A stretch of DNA of 64,000 bases from Streptomyces sp. NBC_00370 (GCF_036084755.1 NZ_CP107968.1:434001-498000), one strand, 5' to 3'. Counted from the first letter of the stretch, positions 56,112 to 64,000 are shown. Numbers and translations are program-made. The notes: generated by a model from the sequence alone, not told the origin.

Positions 56112-57074
56112 TCACAGTGCGGAGTGCTGGTCGGTGAGCGGCGGATTGTCGGGCGCCGCGGACACAGTGTCGGCCAGAACGGGCAGCAGATGGCCCGCCA
56201 CCACGCGCCGGGGGGCGAAATGGACGCGGCGCCCGGTCCGGTCGTCGTCCCCGGGGACACCGGGGTCGGTCCACTCCAGCTCGGCCCGACCGGACAGGTG
56301 GAGGGTGCGACCGGTGGTGAAGTCGCAGAAAAGCAGTGCGGATGTGGGGTCCGTCTGGAGGTTGCCGATGGTGTTGAACATGTTGTTGCCCCAGTAGTCG
56401 GGCCACCACAACTGTCCGTCCTCGACGCGGACGAAGCCCGGCGGGCCGCCGCGGTGCGAGGCGTCGCTGCCTCGGGTGGGATGGGTGGTGCCGATCAGGA
56501 ACGTGTCCGACCGGCGGATCAGGTCGGTATCGGCCTGTGTGAGGGCGCCGGCGTGGCGGACCGGCTCCGAGCTGCGGGCCATGGTCGGCGCGAGGTGAAG
56601 GTGCCGACTCTGGATGTACTGGGGGCAGTTGCCGTACGCCTGCTCCACGTCGATGCGCAGTCCCTCGCCGTCTGTACGAGTCAGGGTGCCGTTGATCCGC
56701 AGGCGTCTGCGGGTGGCGAACTCGACGACGATCAGCCCGACCGGCTGGTGCACCGGGAGGTCGCGGAGCGGGTCCCCGTCCGCGGGCAGCGTCCGTACAT
56801 CGAGGGCGACCGGTGAGGCGACGTGGAGAAAGCCGGGCGGCCCGGCGAGCGGGGAAGTCCACAAGGTGCCTTCGGTGTCGCGTGCGGTGATGGCGGCGAA
56901 CGACCTGTCCCCCAGGAACCGGGTGACACCGCCACGCAGCTGGGCGGGGGCCAGCATGCCCGCGAGCCGGGCCGCGTCCCTCGCCACGCCCGCCTGCCGC
57001 TGTACGGCCAGCTCACCCTCGTGGAAGCCCGCGGTCGTCTGTCGTGCCGTGTCGCTGAAGGCGGAACCGGTCAT
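56112..57074 (-). CDS. PNPOx-like FMN-binding protein
   Basis: This 320-aa protein starts at ATG 57074. It has two split-barrel flavin-binding segments: [37 protein letters not shown] and [54 protein letters not shown]. Together they resemble pyridoxamine-phosphate-oxidase-like flavoproteins of about 300 residues. The reaction is unknown; flavin-dependent reduction or general stress functions are possible. It heads a two-gene operon with the DUF1348 gene, divergent from a CGNR regulator. Two matching operators lie in the intergenic region. Confidence 0.85.
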   Translation of the reverse strand: MTGSAFSDTARQTTAGFHEGELAVQRQAGVARDAARLAGMLAPAQLRGGVTRFLGDRSFAAITARDTEGTLWTSPLAGPPGFLHVASPVALDVRTLPADGDPLRDLPVHQPVGLIVVEFATRRRLRINGTLTRTDGEGLRIDVEQAYGNCPQYIQSRHLHLAPTMARSSEPVRHAGALTQADTDLIRRSDTFLIGTTHPTRGSDASHRGGPPGFVRVEDGQLWWPDYWGNNMFNTIGNLQTDPTSALLFCDFTTGRTLHLSGRAELEWTDPGVPGDDDRTGRRVHFAPRRVVAGHLLPVLADTVSAAPDNPPLTDQHSAL

Positions 57075-57105
57075 GAGAGCAGGACTCCTTCGATCGCACG
57101 TTCTG

Positions 57106-57129
57106 ACGGTTGGACTCGACTCCAACCGT
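57106..57129. promoter_or_regulatory. Operator 1, ACGGTTGGA-N6-TCCAACCGT
   Basis: This is a perfect 9-bp inverted repeat with a 6-bp spacer, followed by TAGAAGC. It lies 32 bp upstream of the PNPOx-like start codon. The near-identical operator 2 is 60 bp away. Confidence 0.7.
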
Positions 57130-57165
57130 TAGAAGCAGCGTCGCACGCCCGACCCACCCAGTCAA

Positions 57166-57189
57166 ACGGTTGGAGCTATCCGCAACCGT
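57166..57189. promoter_or_regulatory. Operator 2, ACGGTTGGA-N6-CGCAACCGT
   Basis: This second copy has the same orientation and spacer as operator 1, with two changes in the right arm, and the same TAGAAGC tail. It lies 24 bp upstream of the CGNR gene's GTG. The 60-bp centre spacing is close to six helical turns, favouring cooperative binding. Confidence 0.68.
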
Positions 57190-57212
57190 TAGAAGCGCGG
57201 TAGCCTCGCAGC

Positions 57213-57896
57213 GTGGACACCAATGCACCGCTCCTGGGCGAACCGCTCCCCGTCGAGCTGATGAACACCATCTGGGCGGACAGGGACGGCGTACACGACG
57301 CGCTGCACGACCCGGACAGCACCCGGGCGTGGCTGCACGCCGTCAGTTCCCGGACGGACCTGATGACGCCCGGCGACCTCGACACACTCACCGTGCCGGA
57401 CCTCGACGGCCTGGCCGGGCGGCTGGTCGGCCTGCGCGACGCACTGCGCCGACTCGCCGCCGAAGCCACCGAGGACCCGCGCCCGGCGGCGGCCTCCGAC
57501 ACCCGGGGACTCCATGCGGCCGTCACCGCGCTCAACCGCGCCTCCGGCGACACACCCCGCTGGTCGACCCTCTCCTGGACACCCGGCCAGGAACCCTCCC
57601 GCCGCACCCGTACCAGCGGGCAGACCGCCTCAGCCGCCGTCTCCGCCATCGCCGAGGACGCCGTCTCCCTCTTCGGCGAGGACACCCGCCGTCAGCTACG
57701 CGCCTGCCTCGCCCCGGGGTGCGTCCTGTATTTCGTCAAGAACCACCCACGCAGGGAATGGTGCTCCGCAGGCTGCGGAAACCGGGCCCGCTCGGCCCGC
57801 CACTACCAGCGCCACCGCCACACGACGGACCGACCGTCCCCGCGCGAGCGCGCCGAGAGCGGCGACGACCTGCCGCCCGCCGTCGCATCTCGATGA
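57213..57896 (+). CDS. CGNR zinc-finger/ABATE-domain regulator
   Basis: This 227-aa protein starts at GTG 57213. The N-terminal ABATE domain reads GEPLPVELMNTIWADRDGVHDALHDPDSTRAWLHAV. The C-terminal zinc finger has Cys165, Cys170, Cys184 and Cys188 in RACLAPGCVLYFVKNHPRREWCSAGCGNRARSARHYQRH, with the family's CGNR tetrad. These proteins are predicted transcription regulators, ABATE binding a ligand and the finger binding DNA. It is divergent from the PNPOx-DUF1348 operon and probably binds the two operators between them. Confidence 0.9.
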   Translation: MDTNAPLLGEPLPVELMNTIWADRDGVHDALHDPDSTRAWLHAVSSRTDLMTPGDLDTLTVPDLDGLAGRLVGLRDALRRLAAEATEDPRPAAASDTRGLHAAVTALNRASGDTPRWSTLSWTPGQEPSRRTRTSGQTASAAVSAIAEDAVSLFGEDTRRQLRACLAPGCVLYFVKNHPRREWCSAGCGNRARSARHYQRHRHTTDRPSPRERAESGDDLPPAVASR

Positions 57897-58009
57897 ATGG
57901 GACATGTATTGCGTTCGTACAACTGTCCAGCTTCCGAAGGAGTCTTCTTTCGCAACTGTTCATCCGTGCGGGGCGGTGGTCCGTGGCCGCATGTCCTCGA
58001 AGGAGCCCC

Positions 58010-59266
58010 ATGAGACCCGTCTCCCTGGCCGCCGCGCTGCGCTGTTCGGCCGCAGTGGGCACTGCCACCGCGCTCGCCTGGGCGCTGGCCTCGGCTCCCG
58101 TCGCCACTGCCGCCGACCGCGAAGAGCCGGGCGCCGAGCTGGCGTTCGGTGTGACCGCGCCCATCGAGGGAGTACGCCCCGGAAGCGCGCAGGCCGTGTC
58201 GTTCACGGTGACGAACCGAGGAACCGCACCCGCGACGCAGGTGGCGCTGTACATCGACGGTTCGCAGGGACTCGCCTTCGCCGAGAAGTACGCGAACTGC
58301 CGCTACGAGAACACCCCGGCGCAGGACGAGGGGCCGGCTCAGGTGAACGCGGTCTGCGCCGTCGACCAGACCCTGGAGCCGGGCTCGGTCTACGCGCTCG
58401 AAGAGCCTGTGGGGGTGACTCTCGCGGACCGTGCCCTGTACGAGCAGCTCAGCTTCACCATCCAGCAGGATCCGGCCGGCCTCCCCGGAGGAGCTGACGA
58501 CGGCGGGGCCGGAAAGGCGGTCCTGCGGCTTGTCGAACAGCGGCCGCCGGCCGATCCCGGCGCCACCTACGGGTACGAGCGGCTGGACGTCGACATCACC
58601 GCCAAGAACACGGCGGACTTCGCGCTGACCGGCTCCACCGTGAAAGGCAAGGCGGGCGACACGGTCACGGCGGAGGTGTCGTTCGCCAACAAGGGTCCCG
58701 GCTGGGTCACCAACGACGTCTCCTCCCCCATCGGCGTCTTCGACGTCGGTGTCCCCACCGGTACGACGGTGGTGAAGGCCCCCGAGTTCTGCGCTCCGGC
58801 AGGCACCGGCAACAAGCCGGCGGCGTACCACTGCACGACGCCGTACGACTACGCCGACGAGCACAGCGAGCGCGCGTATCCGTTCCGGCTGCGGATCGAC
58901 AAGGTCGTCAAGAACGCCACCGGAAAGGTGGCCTTCGTCAAGGGCGATCACCGCTCGGGCACACTGCCCTTCGACGAGAATCCGAAGAACAACGCGGCCC
59001 GCGTTGTCGTCAACCCCACTGCCGTCGGCGGCGGTTCCGGGTCGACCGGCGGCTCGGAGCCGACCGACGGCCCGTCGAGTGGCGCTACGTCGGGTGGCGC
59101 GACGTCGGGTGGGAGCACGCAGGGCACCGGGACGCAGACCGACACCCTGGCCGCCAGTGGCACCGACGGCAGCCTGCTCATCGGCGGGACAGCGGCAGCG
59201 CTGCTGCTGACGGCCGGCGGAGTACTCGTCGTACGGCGCCAGGGGAAGCACCCCTCGGCGCGCTGA
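58010..59266 (+). CDS. Cell-surface protein with sortase-like C-terminal signal
   Basis: This 418-aa protein has AAGGAG ahead of ATG 58010. A signal peptide ends near VATAADRE (about residue 35). Two DUF11/CARDB-like beta-sandwich domains follow (AQAVSFTVTNRGTAPATQVALYI and KGKAGDTVTAEVSFANKGPGWV). A Gly/Ser/Thr-rich linker (GGSGSTGGSEPTDGPSSGATSGG) leads to LAASG, a membrane helix (SLLIGGTAAALLLTAGGVLVV) and a basic tail RRQGK. This is the layout of class E sortase substrates (LAxTG), with Ser in place of Thr. It is probably displayed on the hyphal surface; no enzymatic domain is seen. Confidence 0.85.
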   Translation: MRPVSLAAALRCSAAVGTATALAWALASAPVATAADREEPGAELAFGVTAPIEGVRPGSAQAVSFTVTNRGTAPATQVALYIDGSQGLAFAEKYANCRYENTPAQDEGPAQVNAVCAVDQTLEPGSVYALEEPVGVTLADRALYEQLSFTIQQDPAGLPGGADDGGAGKAVLRLVEQRPPADPGATYGYERLDVDITAKNTADFALTGSTVKGKAGDTVTAEVSFANKGPGWVTNDVSSPIGVFDVGVPTGTTVVKAPEFCAPAGTGNKPAAYHCTTPYDYADEHSERAYPFRLRIDKVVKNATGKVAFVKGDHRSGTLPFDENPKNNAARVVVNPTAVGGGSGSTGGSEPTDGPSSGATSGGATSGGSTQGTGTQTDTLAASGTDGSLLIGGTAAALLLTAGGVLVVRRQGKHPSAR

Positions 59267-59324
59267 TCGCCGGCGGCTTCCGCCAACCCGTTTCGCCGCG
59301 GCGCGGGACTGCGCGCTTGATCTT

Positions 59325-59363
59325 TGCGACAACCTGTCGTAATCTTTACGACAGGTTGTCGCA
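59325..59363. promoter_or_regulatory. Perfect 18-bp inverted repeat upstream of NTF2-TetR pair
   Basis: TGCGACAACCTGTCGTAA (59325-59342) and its exact complement (59346-59363) are separated by three bases. Each arm itself contains the palindrome CGACA-ACC-TGTCG, so two dimer sites are present. It lies 75 bp upstream of the NTF2-like gene, which precedes a TetR gene. The TetR protein is the likely binder. Confidence 0.7.
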
Positions 59364-59437
59364 TAAAGCATGCCCGGCGACCCCTGGTGCGGCAGAACGC
59401 TCTGACGTGCCGCCGTGAACGGAAAGGGGCTTTTCAC

Positions 59438-59887
59438 ATGAATGCGCTCAGTGATCGCGCCGATCTCATCGAACTGCTCGGCCGTTATGCCGATATCGCG
59501 GACCTGAAGGAATTCGTCGAGCTGCCCAAGCTCGTCTTCACCGACCCGCTTACGGTCGACTTCGAGTCGGTCGCCGGGATGCCGCCGATGACGGTGCCGC
59601 TCGCTGATTACGTAGAGAACGTCCGCGCCGCCTTCACGCCCTTCCTGGCGACCCACCATGCCATCACCGGCCACGTCGTCGATATCGACAGCGACAGTGC
59701 GACGATCCACGCGCACGTCCGCGCCGAGCACTGGCTCCCGGACGAGCTGGCCAACGGCGGACCCAACCGCTGGCTCGTGGTCGGCTTCTACGACAACGAA
59801 GCGGTCCGCACCCCGGACGGCTGGCGTCTCAGCCGCGTGAAGCTCACCGCGACGTACCAGGAGAACGCGCCGCAGCCAGCCGCGTAG
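59438..59887 (+). CDS. SnoaL/NTF2-like protein
   Basis: This 149-aa protein reads NALSDRADLIELLGRYADIADLKEFVELPKLVFTDPLTVDFESVAGMPP, then VENVRAAFTPFLATHHAITGHVVDIDSDSATIHAHVRAEHW and WRLSRVKLTATYQENAP. This is the SnoaL_4-like NTF2 fold, whose members include polyketide cyclases, dehydratases and steroid isomerase-like proteins. It appears to be co-transcribed with the TetR gene 77 bp downstream, under the inverted repeat at 59325-59363. Substrate unknown. Confidence 0.87.
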   Translation: MNALSDRADLIELLGRYADIADLKEFVELPKLVFTDPLTVDFESVAGMPPMTVPLADYVENVRAAFTPFLATHHAITGHVVDIDSDSATIHAHVRAEHWLPDELANGGPNRWLVVGFYDNEAVRTPDGWRLSRVKLTATYQENAPQPAA

Positions 59888-59964
59888 CCACTGAGGCTGA
59901 CGTCGATCCATACGGCCCTCGCCCCTGGGCGACGGACAAGCCGCAGTGGGAGGAGAATGATCGG

Positions 59965-60582
59965 ATGCCGCGGATCCGGGGAACCAGCATCGAGGAACAC
60001 CACGAGATGGTGTGGGCCGACCTCGCCTCGGCGATGCGGGAGTTGCTGCTCGAACGCGACTACGACGCGATCAACATGGGCCATATCGCCGCCCGGGCCG
60101 GCCTCGCGCGCAACACGCTGTACAACTACGCGCGCGACAAGGGCACTCTGGTCCTGGCGCTGACCGAGCGGGCGAGCCGCCCCGCGGTCGAGCGGGTGGC
60201 CAGGATCGCCGCGCGGTCCGGCAGCCCGGCCGCCGAGCGGCTGCGGGAGATCATCGAGGCGTTTCTGGAGGCCTCGACGGACCAGTCCATGCAGCTGATG
60301 TTCCGGCCCGGTTCGGGTCCGCTGGTCGACGAGGTGCCGAAGGGGCCGGACAGCCCGTTCCACACGATCGTGGTCGAGGTGGAGAACGTCGTACGGGACG
60401 GCATCGAGCGCGGCGAATTCCGCGATGTGGGCGACGTGCCCCTCGCGGTGGAGCTGCTGTCCGGTGTCATGCGGGCGGGCGCCGAGCGCATCGGGCGGGA
60501 CCCGGCCGCCTTCGCGACCACGGTCCGCGCGTCGCGGGAGATCATCCTCGCGTCCCTGGAGGCGCGCTCCGTGCGCGCGTAG
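59965..60582 (+). CDS. TetR-family regulator of the NTF2-like gene
   Basis: This 205-aa regulator has GGAGGAG 11 bases ahead of ATG 59965. The helix-turn-helix is MRELLLERDYDAINMGHIAARAGLARNTLYNYARDKGTLVLAL. The C-terminal domain (RLREIIEAFLEASTDQSMQLMF ... HTIVVEVENVVRDGIERGEFRDVGDV) binds an unidentified ligand. It probably represses the NTF2-TetR operon through the palindromes at 59325-59363. Confidence 0.93.
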   Translation: MPRIRGTSIEEHHEMVWADLASAMRELLLERDYDAINMGHIAARAGLARNTLYNYARDKGTLVLALTERASRPAVERVARIAARSGSPAAERLREIIEAFLEASTDQSMQLMFRPGSGPLVDEVPKGPDSPFHTIVVEVENVVRDGIERGEFRDVGDVPLAVELLSGVMRAGAERIGRDPAAFATTVRASREIILASLEARSVRA

Positions 60583-60679
60583 CCGTGGCAGAACGCACAC
60601 GGAGCGTACCGGAACCCGGTCGACAGCCCTCGGCTGCGACGCCCACGTACCGCCGCTGCCCGGCCCGTATCCTGGCCGT

Positions 60680-61573
60680 ATGCGCATGCGCCCCACCCTG
60701 AGCTGGACGCCCACCGAGAACCTGCCGCCAGGCAGCACCCAACTGCAGCCGGTCGCTGACGCGTTGGCCGCCGGCGGCGTGCTGGTCCTGAGCGGTGCGG
60801 GTATCTCCACGGAGTCGGGCATCCCCGACTACCGGGGCGAGGGCGGGAGCCTGAGCCGACACACCCCGATGACGTACCAGGACTTCACCGCCGGCGCCCA
60901 GGCCCGCCGGCGGTACTGGGCGCGCAGCCACCTCGGCTGGCGCACGTTCGGCCGCGCCCGGCCCAACGCCGGACACCGCGCTGTCGCCGCCTTCCAGCGC
61001 CACGGCGTCCTCTCGGGCGTCATCACCCAGAACGTCGACGGCCTGCACCAGGCCGCGGGCAGCCTGGACGTCGTAGAGCTGCACGGCAGCCTGGACCGCG
61101 TCGTCTGCCTCTCGTGCCGCACCCTCACCCCACGTCACGAACTCGCCCGACGGCTGGAGGAGGCCAACCCGGGCTTCGAGCCGTCGGCCGCCGTCATCAA
61201 CCCGGACGGTGACGCCGACCTCACCGACGAACAGATCGGTGACTTCCGTGTGGTGCCCTGCACACACTGCGGCGGCATCCTCAAACCCGACGTGGTCTTC
61301 TTCGGCGAGAACGTGCCTCCGGCACGCGTCGAACACTGCCGGGCCCTGGTCCAAGCGGCGGCTTCCGTCCTGGTCCTCGGCTCCTCGCTCACGGTCATGT
61401 CCGGACTCCGCTTCGTCCGCCAGGCGGCCCAGGCCGAGAAGCCCGTACTGATCGTCAACCGCGACCCCACCCGGGGCGACCGCTACGCACACACCCGGGT
61501 CACACTCCCCCTGGGCGCAGCGCTCACGAGCATCGCCGACCAGCTCAACATCCCCATGGGAACCGGTGAGTGA
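60680..61573 (+). CDS. Sir2-family NAD-dependent protein deacylase
   Basis: This 297-aa sirtuin starts at ATG 60680 or ATG 60686. NAD motif GAGISTESGIPDYRG spans residues 39-53; TQNVDGLH and catalytic His135 (ELHGS) follow. The zinc finger has Cys143-x-x-Cys146 and Cys194-x-x-Cys197 (CLSC, CTHC). The distal motifs are KPDVVFFGENVP, LGSSLTVMS and VNRDPTRGD. It removes acyl groups from lysines using NAD. It is monocistronic between a TetR gene and rph; Streptomyces genomes carry several sirtuins, so its specific targets cannot be told. Confidence 0.94.
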   Translation: MRMRPTLSWTPTENLPPGSTQLQPVADALAAGGVLVLSGAGISTESGIPDYRGEGGSLSRHTPMTYQDFTAGAQARRRYWARSHLGWRTFGRARPNAGHRAVAAFQRHGVLSGVITQNVDGLHQAAGSLDVVELHGSLDRVVCLSCRTLTPRHELARRLEEANPGFEPSAAVINPDGDADLTDEQIGDFRVVPCTHCGGILKPDVVFFGENVPPARVEHCRALVQAAASVLVLGSSLTVMSGLRFVRQAAQAEKPVLIVNRDPTRGDRYAHTRVTLPLGAALTSIADQLNIPMGTGE

Positions 61574-61792
61574 CCCCGCCGTCGCGCTTCCACGTGACCG
61601 ACGCCGCCGTGTCCGACGCGGATTAGGGCACGGAAATCGCCCTGGCCGCTGACTTCACCGCGTTCGTGGAGGGGCTCACCGGTGCCGTGCGTCTCGGTGC
61701 TTGATCGTCGTGCGCCGATCGGTTCCGCAGGCCGGCAAAAGGAAAGACGAGGAGAACCCTCTCCTCGCCACTCCTAAGGTATAGCGCACCTG
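61574..61792. other. Region between Sir2 gene and the rph leader
   Basis: There is no intact gene. One plus frame reads RFHVTDAAVSDAD, a stop, then GTEIALAADFTAFVEGLTGAVRLGA and a second stop, which looks protein-like and may be an eroded gene with an in-frame TAG near 61623. Its family was not recognised. Confidence 0.35.
61748..61767 (+). terminator. Small hairpin before the rph promoter region
   Basis: CGAGGAG (61748-61754) pairs with CTCCTCG (61761-61767) over 7 bp with a six-base loop. It may end transcripts from the Sir2 gene before the rifamycin element. No T-tract follows. Confidence 0.4.
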
Positions 61793-61812
61793 GGGGCTTG
61801 CGGCAAGGCCCC
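61793..61812. promoter_or_regulatory. Rifamycin-associated element (RAE) upstream of rph
   Basis: GGGGCTTGCGGCAAGGCCC is an interrupted palindrome (CTTGC-G-GCAAG core) about 160 bp upstream of the rph start. It matches, from memory, the conserved RAE that precedes rifamycin-inactivation genes in actinobacteria and is needed for rifamycin-induced expression. The match and the position directly upstream of rph support each other. Confidence 0.8.
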
Positions 61813-61969
61813 CGTGGTGCCGCAGAATCGTCGGCCGAGGCTACAACCTGCGGAAATGAGGGCACGACGTGCGTGTGTTGTCGACGTGTGGGGGACGCGG
61901 TGACGTCGGACCAGTGGCGGGGCCGGCCGGTGCGGTGCTGCGGTTCATGACCGCCCCGGAGGTGTCACG

Positions 61970-64000
61970 GTGAGCGAGCAGTACGTACTGGATCTTCGTG
62001 AGGTAGACGAGACGCGGGTCGCGGTCGTCGGCGGCAAGGGTGCGCAGCTGGGCGGGCTGTCGCGGATCGAAGGCGTCCGGGTGCCGGCCGGTTTCTGCGT
62101 CACGACGGAGGCCTTCCGGCAGATCGTGGCGCAGGCGCCGTCGATCGGCGACCAGCTCGATCAGCTGTCGCTTCTGGACCCGGACGACCGGGAGGGGGTC
62201 CGTACGCTCAGCGCGGAGATCCGCCGGGCGATCGAAGGGATCGCCGTTCCGGACGGTCTCGCGGCGGCGATCACCGCCGCGCTCGGCCGGCTCGGCGGGG
62301 CAGCCGCCTACGCCGTCCGGTCCAGTGCGACGGCGGAGGATCTGCCGACGGCGTCCTTCGCCGGGCAGCAGGACACGTACCTGAACGTCATGGGGACCGC
62401 GGCGATCCTTCAGCACATCAGCCGGTGCTGGGCTTCGCTGTTCACCGAGCGGGCCGTGACGTACCGCCGGCGCAACGGCATCGATCACCGTACGGTCCAC
62501 ATGGCCGTGGTCGTGCAGCGGATGGTCGTCCCGGATACGGCCGGCATCCTGTTCACCGCCGACCCCGTCACGGGCAACCGGACGGTCGCCACCGTGGACG
62601 CCGGCTTCGGGCTCGGGGAGGCCCTGGTCTCCGGCCTGGTGAACCCGGACGTCTTCACGGTGCGGCACGGCGAGGTCGTCGCCAAGACCATCGCCGCCAA
62701 GGAGCGTGCCGTTCAGGCCCTGCCGGACGGCGGTACGCGGGAAGTGGCGGTCGACTCGCGGCGCCAGGAGCAGCCGGCGCTGACGGACGAGCAGGTCGTA
62801 CGGCTCGTCCAGCTCGGACGGCGGATCGAAGCCCACTTCGGCCGCCCGCAGGACATCGAATGGTGCCTGGCCGACGACACGTTCCAGATCGTGCAGAGCA
62901 GGCCGATCACGACGCTGTTCCCCGTGCCCGAGACCGACGACGAGGAGAACCACGTCTATGTCTCCGTCGGTCATGGGCAGATGATGACCGACCCCATGAG
63001 GCCTCTGGGGTTCTCCATGTGGCAGCTGACGGCCATGGTCCCGATGCACGAGGCCGGCGGGAGGCTGTTCGTGGACGTCACCCGGCGCCTGGCCTCGCCC
63101 GCCGGCCGCGCCGGTTTTCTGGACGCCATGGGGAAGGGGGATCCGCTGATCAGGGACGCGCTGGAGACCGTCCTCGACCGCGGGGACTTCGTCCCTTCGC
63201 TCCCGGACGCGAGTCCCGGCCGCCCGCCGGGCGGCGGTGCGCCCGCGCCGATCGCGACCGATCCGGCCGTCGTCACGGAGCTGATCGAGCGCAGCCGGGT
63301 GTCCCTCGCCGCGCTGAAGCGCGGCATCCGGCCGAAGGCAGGACCGGCGCTGTTCGACTTCCTGCTGGAGGCGTTCGAGGAGCACAAGCGCCTGCTCAGT
63401 GATCCCCTGAGCATTCAGGCGATCATGGCGGGGATGGAGGCCACCTGGTGGCTCAACGACAAGCTGATGGAGTGGCTGGGCGAGAAGAACGCGGCTGACA
63501 CGCTCACGCTGTCCGCCCCCGACAACATCACGTCGGAGATGGGACTGGCGCTGCTCGATGTCGCCGACGTGATCCGCGGGCAGCCGGACGTGGTCGCGTT
63601 CCTCAAGGACGTCGCGTTCCTCAAGGACGTCACGGACGAGAACTTCCTGGACGAGCTGGCGAAGCTCTCGGGCGGGACAGCGGCGCGCGACGCCATCGAG
63701 GCGTACCTCGACCGGTACGGCATGCGCTGCGTCGGCGAGATCGACATCACGAGGCCGCGGTGGCGCGAACGCCCCCTCACGCTCGTACCCGCGATCCTCG
63801 ACAACGTACGGAACTTCGAGCCGGGGGCCGCCGAACGGCGCTTCGAGCAGGGGCGGCGGAAGGCGCTGGCGAAGGAGCAGGACGTGCTGTCCCGGCTGCG
63901 GGCCCTGCCGGAAGGGGACCAGAAGGCCGACGAGACCAAGCGGATGATCGACCGGGTCAGGACCTTCATCGGGTACCGGGAGTATCCGAAGTACAACATC
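61970..64000 (+). CDS. rph: Rifampin phosphotransferase, N-terminal part (cut by window edge)
   Basis: The first 677 residues are visible from GTG 61970 (GGAGG nine bases upstream). The N-terminal ATP-grasp domain resembles PEP synthase: VVGGKGAQLGGLSRIEGVRVPAGFCVTT, YAVRSSATAEDLPTASFAGQQDTYLNV, LFTADPVTGNRTVATVDAGFGLGEALVSGLVNPD, DIEWCLADDTFQIVQSRPITTL (about residues 1-320). The rifampin-binding domain follows (VYVSVGHGQMMTDPMRPLGFSMWQLTAM ... SEMGLALLDVADVIR). The C-terminal phospho-His swivelling domain lies beyond the edge. Rph uses ATP to phosphorylate rifamycins and inactivate them. VAFLKD is duplicated in tandem near residue 545. The RAE upstream supports rifamycin induction. Confidence 0.93.
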   Translation, partial: MSEQYVLDLREVDETRVAVVGGKGAQLGGLSRIEGVRVPAGFCVTTEAFRQIVAQAPSIGDQLDQLSLLDPDDREGVRTLSAEIRRAIEGIAVPDGLAAAITAALGRLGGAAAYAVRSSATAEDLPTASFAGQQDTYLNVMGTAAILQHISRCWASLFTERAVTYRRRNGIDHRTVHMAVVVQRMVVPDTAGILFTADPVTGNRTVATVDAGFGLGEALVSGLVNPDVFTVRHGEVVAKTIAAKERAVQALPDGGTREVAVDSRRQEQPALTDEQVVRLVQLGRRIEAHFGRPQDIEWCLADDTFQIVQSRPITTLFPVPETDDEENHVYVSVGHGQMMTDPMRPLGFSMWQLTAMVPMHEAGGRLFVDVTRRLASPAGRAGFLDAMGKGDPLIRDALETVLDRGDFVPSLPDASPGRPPGGGAPAPIATDPAVVTELIERSRVSLAALKRGIRPKAGPALFDFLLEAFEEHKRLLSDPLSIQAIMAGMEATWWLNDKLMEWLGEKNAADTLTLSAPDNITSEMGLALLDVADVIRGQPDVVAFLKDVAFLKDVTDENFLDELAKLSGGTAARDAIEAYLDRYGMRCVGEIDITRPRWRERPLTLVPAILDNVRNFEPGAAERRFEQGRRKALAKEQDVLSRLRALPEGDQKADETKRMIDRVRTFIGYREYPKYNI

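Noticed and set aside
55630..56862. Single 410-aa protein joining the DUF1348 domain to upstream sequence
   Set aside because: The upstream part is an out-of-frame reading of the PNPOx-like gene. ATG 56097 gives a normal-length DUF1348 protein.
57803..59911. 702-codon minus-strand frame opposite the surface-protein gene
   Set aside because: It has no recognisable motifs. The plus strand has a signal peptide, beta-sandwich domains, sortase-like tail and strong ribosome-binding site.
61574..61720. A DUF397-type small gene after sir2
   Set aside because: The protein-like frame has an internal TAG and lacks the DUF397 WxKSSYS block. It was recorded only as possible eroded coding DNA.

Overview
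The window is about 64 kb of high-G+C DNA with dense genes, many GTG starts and third-codon G/C bias. It carries Tat-exported enzymes, sugar ABC importers without their own ATPase, a SapA-like spore protein, DUF397/DUF427/DUF3099-era actinobacterial families and a blaL-blaA-blaB locus. Together these point to Streptomyces or a very close relative. No rRNA, tRNA, CRISPR array, transposase or phage gene was seen. The content (carbohydrate use, drug efflux and inactivation, regulators, eroded gene pieces) is typical of accessory chromosome rather than the conserved core.

Layout. 1-5.4 kb is a minus-strand sugar locus: two permeases, a lipoprotein binding protein, a LacI regulator and a GH35 beta-galactosidase cut by the window edge. 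Three matching palindromic operators flank it. 5.6-8.7 kb holds a metallo-beta-lactamase-fold hydrolase and a stand-alone ilvB with a leader peptide (MRTRILVLG) and an attenuator. 8.7-14.2 kb holds a two-component system divergent from a PMT-like membrane glycosyltransferase, a small membrane protein, a ricin-lectin relic and an unknown 332-aa protein. 14.3-21.2 kb is a divergent pair of exported glycosidases: a GH78 alpha-L-rhamnosidase and a Tat-exported GH2 beta-galactosidase with an inserted LamG domain.

21.5-31 kb is a redox/stress island: VOC protein, two cupins, DUF427, type II NADH dehydrogenase-like flavoprotein, DUF3099, a tail-anchored small protein, an orphan cytochrome b (QcrB-like) with Tyr at a haem-ligand position, and an orphan SdhA/FrdA-type flavoprotein. 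It also contains relic genes (FtsK-like tail, VOC tail, frameshifted methyltransferase). TGTGACA/TGTCACA elements recur upstream of several of its genes. 31-35.2 kb has a lipoprotein, a phosphodiester glycosidase and a CBM-GH105 unsaturated rhamnogalacturonyl hydrolase. The GH105, GH78, GH2 and GH35 enzymes fit breakdown of galactan-decorated rhamnogalacturonan.

35.3-42.5 kb has an exonuclease-BRCT-BRCT-TerD fusion, lspA, a DrrAB-type drug exporter with a MerR regulator, and an MFS exporter divergent from its TetR regulator. 42.6-47.1 kb holds a SapA-like protein, an AHSA1 protein, a lipoate-protein ligase and a carboxylesterase divergent from a TetR regulator. 47.2-50.1 kb is a beta-lactamase (blaL) divergent from a LysR activator (blaA) coupled to a beta-lactamase-like protein (blaB). 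50-53 kb is a giant LAL-type LuxR regulator. 53.3-61.6 kb has a GNAT acetyltransferase, a 2OG-Fe(II) oxygenase pair, a PNPOx-like flavoprotein plus NTF2 protein divergent from a CGNR regulator with duplicated operators, a surface protein with a sortase-like tail, an NTF2/TetR pair with an 18-bp inverted repeat, and a Sir2 deacylase. The window ends in a rifampin phosphotransferase gene (rph) with a rifamycin-associated element in its leader.
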